Assembly (NCBI GenBank): GCA_963706425.1 | Contig: CAVPMN010000001.1 | Coordinates: 682,001 to 746,000, forward strand | DNA: 64,000 nt | Source of the DNA: CAVPMN01 sp963706425 | Lineage (GTDB): Bacteria > Actinomycetota > Acidimicrobiia > Acidimicrobiales > Acidimicrobilacustridaceae | Direction of reading: 5' to 3' | Shown: positions 62,606 through 64,000 of the stretch, piece by piece | Position numbering within the stretch: position 1 is the stretch's first letter | How the letters are laid out: each line of letters starts with the position of its first letter | The notes under the pieces: generated by a model | Told to the model about the DNA's origin: nothing | Seen by the model: only the letters and a program-made list of their open reading frames with translations | The model's database searches: none | Made by a program: the position numbers and the translations under genes

Positions 62606-63442
62606 ATGCCGTTGTCGCTGCCGTCGTCGCTGTCGCCGTCGAAGGTGTCGTCGTTCACCGACTGCGCCCTGGCCTTCCGGTTCTCGGCCATCGATCGGCT
62701 GCCCGAGGCGCCCTCCGCGCCGGCCACCAAGGGCACCCTCGTGCACCAGGCGCTCGAGCGCCTGTTCTGCCTGCCGGCCGCCGAGCGCACGCTGCCCGCC
62801 GCGCTCACGGCAGTCGACGAGGCGTTCGAGCTGTTGCGCCTCGATCCCGACTACACCGGGCTCGGGCTGAGCGCGGAGGACGAGGCGGTCTTCCTCGACG
62901 ACGCCGAGCAGCTCGTGCGACGCTACTTCCAGCTCGAAGATCCGCAGGCCATCAAGCCCATCGGCCTCGAGCTGATGCTCGCCGCCGACATCGGCAACCT
63001 CACCCTGCGCGGCATCATCGACCGCCTCGAGCTCGACGACGACGGCGAGCTGGTGGTCACCGACTACAAGACCGGCCGGGTCCCCCACGCCAACCACGAG
63101 CGCAGCCGCCTCGGAGGGGTGCACTTCTACGCCTTCTTGTGCGAGCGCCTGTTCGGCAAGCGGCCGGCCAAGGTGCAGCTGCTCTACCTGGCCGAGCCCG
63201 TCGCCATCATCACGGTGCCCACCGACCAGTCGATCCGCGCCCTCGAGCGGCGGGTGCGAGCCATCTGGACCACCGTCGAGCGGGCCTGCGAGAACGAGAG
63301 CTTCCAGCCGCGTCCGTCCCGGCTCTGCGATTGGTGCTCGTTTCAGTCGTTCTGCCCGGCGTTCGGCGGCGATCCGACTCAGGTGCCCCGAGCACCGGCC
63401 GCGGAGCGGCCCCTCGCGCTGCCCCTAGCATCCACCGGGTGA
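62606..63442 (+). CDS. RecB/Cas4-like PD-(D/E)XK nuclease
   Basis: A 278-residue protein. Nuclease motifs are GTLVHQALERLF (motif with His), GIIDRLELDDDGELVVTDYKTG (D, then D-x-K), and a later helix HFYAFLCERLF. Cysteines at the N-terminus (TDCALAFRF) and at the C-terminus (CDWCSFQSFC) fit a [4Fe-4S] cluster as in Cas4 and AddB. No cas genes or repeats are near. It likely acts in DNA repair. It overlaps the next gene by 4 bases (GTGA). Confidence 0.85.
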   Translation: MPLSLPSSLSPSKVSSFTDCALAFRFSAIDRLPEAPSAPATKGTLVHQALERLFCLPAAERTLPAALTAVDEAFELLRLDPDYTGLGLSAEDEAVFLDDAEQLVRRYFQLEDPQAIKPIGLELMLAADIGNLTLRGIIDRLELDDDGELVVTDYKTGRVPHANHERSRLGGVHFYAFLCERLFGKRPAKVQLLYLAEPVAIITVPTDQSIRALERRVRAIWTTVERACENESFQPRPSRLCDWCSFQSFCPAFGGDPTQVPRAPAAERPLALPLASTG

Positions 63443-64000
63443 TTCCAGACATTGATGGCCCGGTCGAGCCGCCGCACGAGCTGTCACCCATCCACCGATT
63501 CGACGATGCCGTCGACCGACGGCTCGATTCGGTGCGTGGCCGCGAGCCCAGCGATCGCATCATCTACGCCCTCACCGAGCTGGGCGACTTCAGCCTCATC
63601 TGGCACCTGATCGCGTGGTCGAGGGCGCTGCGCTCCGACGACGACCTGGCGGCGGCCGTGCGGGTGTCGGTGTGTCTCGGCATCGAGTCGGTGGTGGTCA
63701 ACGGCCTGATCAAGTCGGCGTTCAAACGCGAACGACCCGTGTTCCAGGGAGAGCGCCCCCACCGTCTGCGCATCCCGCTCACCACCAGCTTCCCGAGCGG
63801 CCATGCCAGCTCGGCCGTGGTCGCCGCCCTGCTGCTCGGCCAGGGCAGGCGCACGGCGCCGGCCTACTGGGCCCTCGCCGGGGCGGTGGCCGCCAGCCGG
63901 GTCCACGTGCGCATCCACCACGCCTCCGACGTCATCGGCGGGGCCACGCTCGGGCTCGGTCTGGGCCTGATCTTCCGCCGGCTCTGGAAGCTGCCGGCCC
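63439..64000 (+). CDS. PAP2-family phosphatase (3' end outside window)
   Basis: GTG start at 63439 overlapping the nuclease stop. At least 187 residues are present. The three PAP2 motifs are complete: KSAFKRERP (KX6RP), PSGHASS, and SRVHVRIHHASD (SRX5HX3D). These bind phosphate and form the phospho-His intermediate. At least three membrane segments are visible, so it probably dephosphorylates a lipid phosphate. The C-terminus is cut by the window end. Confidence 0.88.
   Translation, partial: MIPDIDGPVEPPHELSPIHRFDDAVDRRLDSVRGREPSDRIIYALTELGDFSLIWHLIAWSRALRSDDDLAAAVRVSVCLGIESVVVNGLIKSAFKRERPVFQGERPHRLRIPLTTSFPSGHASSAVVAALLLGQGRRTAPAYWALAGAVAASRVHVRIHHASDVIGGATLGLGLGLIFRRLWKLPA

Noticed and set aside
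62606..63442. Cas4-like nuclease as a sign of CRISPR
   Set aside because: No repeat-spacer array or other cas gene is nearby; the PD-(D/E)XK plus FeS layout also fits RecB-like repair proteins.
1..64000. tRNA, rRNA, insertion sequence or prophage genes
   Set aside because: I looked for clover-leaf-type sequences, rRNA-like stretches, transposase motifs and phage genes and found none I could support.

Overview
The window is about 64 kb of very high-GC DNA with dense, often overlapping genes. It looks like an actinobacterial chromosome, and the best guess is class Acidimicrobiia. The supporting signs are many acyl-CoA dehydrogenases and acyl-CoA ligases, two LLM-type (F420-type) oxidoreductases, a KstR-type TetR regulator with matching operators, GTG/TTG starts, and DUF2510 and DUF2332 families. 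I saw no rRNA, tRNA, insertion sequence, phage or CRISPR array. The taxonomic call is inference from gene content.

Layout. 0-6.3 kb (minus strand): a MacB-type export operon of lipoprotein, frameshifted adaptor with four Calx-beta-like repeats, ATPase, permease and a beta-propeller lipoprotein. 6.4-10.3 kb: a zinc alcohol dehydrogenase divergent from an acyl-CoA ligase with two AhpD-like genes. 10.3-18.5 kb: PH-like membrane protein, methyltransferase, acyl-CoA dehydrogenase, a broken chagasin-like lipoprotein, a SpoIIE-type phosphatase, TesB-like thioesterase, DUF983 protein and an acyl-CoA dehydrogenase pair. 18.5-26 kb: DUF2889-like protein, large patatin-DUF3376 protein, DUF2332, Nudix, SDR and LLM genes. 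26-27.8 kb: a frameshifted DUF35-thiolase gene. 27.8-29.5 kb: an arsenic locus (ArsR, aquaporin, ArsC). 29.5-34 kb: aminotransferase, KstR-like regulator with an acyl-CoA dehydrogenase, DUF983 protein and a TIM-barrel protein. 34.2-38.8 kb: signalling/envelope genes and a geranylgeranyl-reductase-like flavoprotein. 38.9-48.3 kb: thioesterase, nitronate monooxygenase, LLM operon, acyl-CoA dehydrogenase, GH29/beta-helix protein, FadD19-like ligase and Hsd4A-like SDR. 48.4-51.8 kb: a second FtsX/MacB transporter. 51.8-55.8 kb: phosphodiesterase and glutaryl-CoA dehydrogenase. 55.9-61.1 kb: a giant polytopic membrane protein broken by many frameshifts. 61.2-64 kb: small hypothetical, alpha/beta hydrolase, RecB-like nuclease and a PAP2 phosphatase cut by the window end.

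How the genes work together. The dominant theme is acyl-CoA catabolism of steroid or isoprenoid side-chain type: ligases, five acyl-CoA dehydrogenases plus GcdH, an Hsd4A-like dehydrogenase, a DUF35-thiolase, and thioesterases. At least three of these transcription units carry KstR-type palindromes (TNNAACNNGTTNNA or one mismatch), and the regulator that would read them is encoded in one of those units.

Two other patterns stand out. First, long near-perfect palindromes sit at gene 3' ends; one family shows a compensatory base-pair change. Second, about two dozen apparent frameshifts break otherwise well conserved genes, mostly consistent with one-base changes in GC runs, which suggests residual sequencing error rather than wholesale gene decay.
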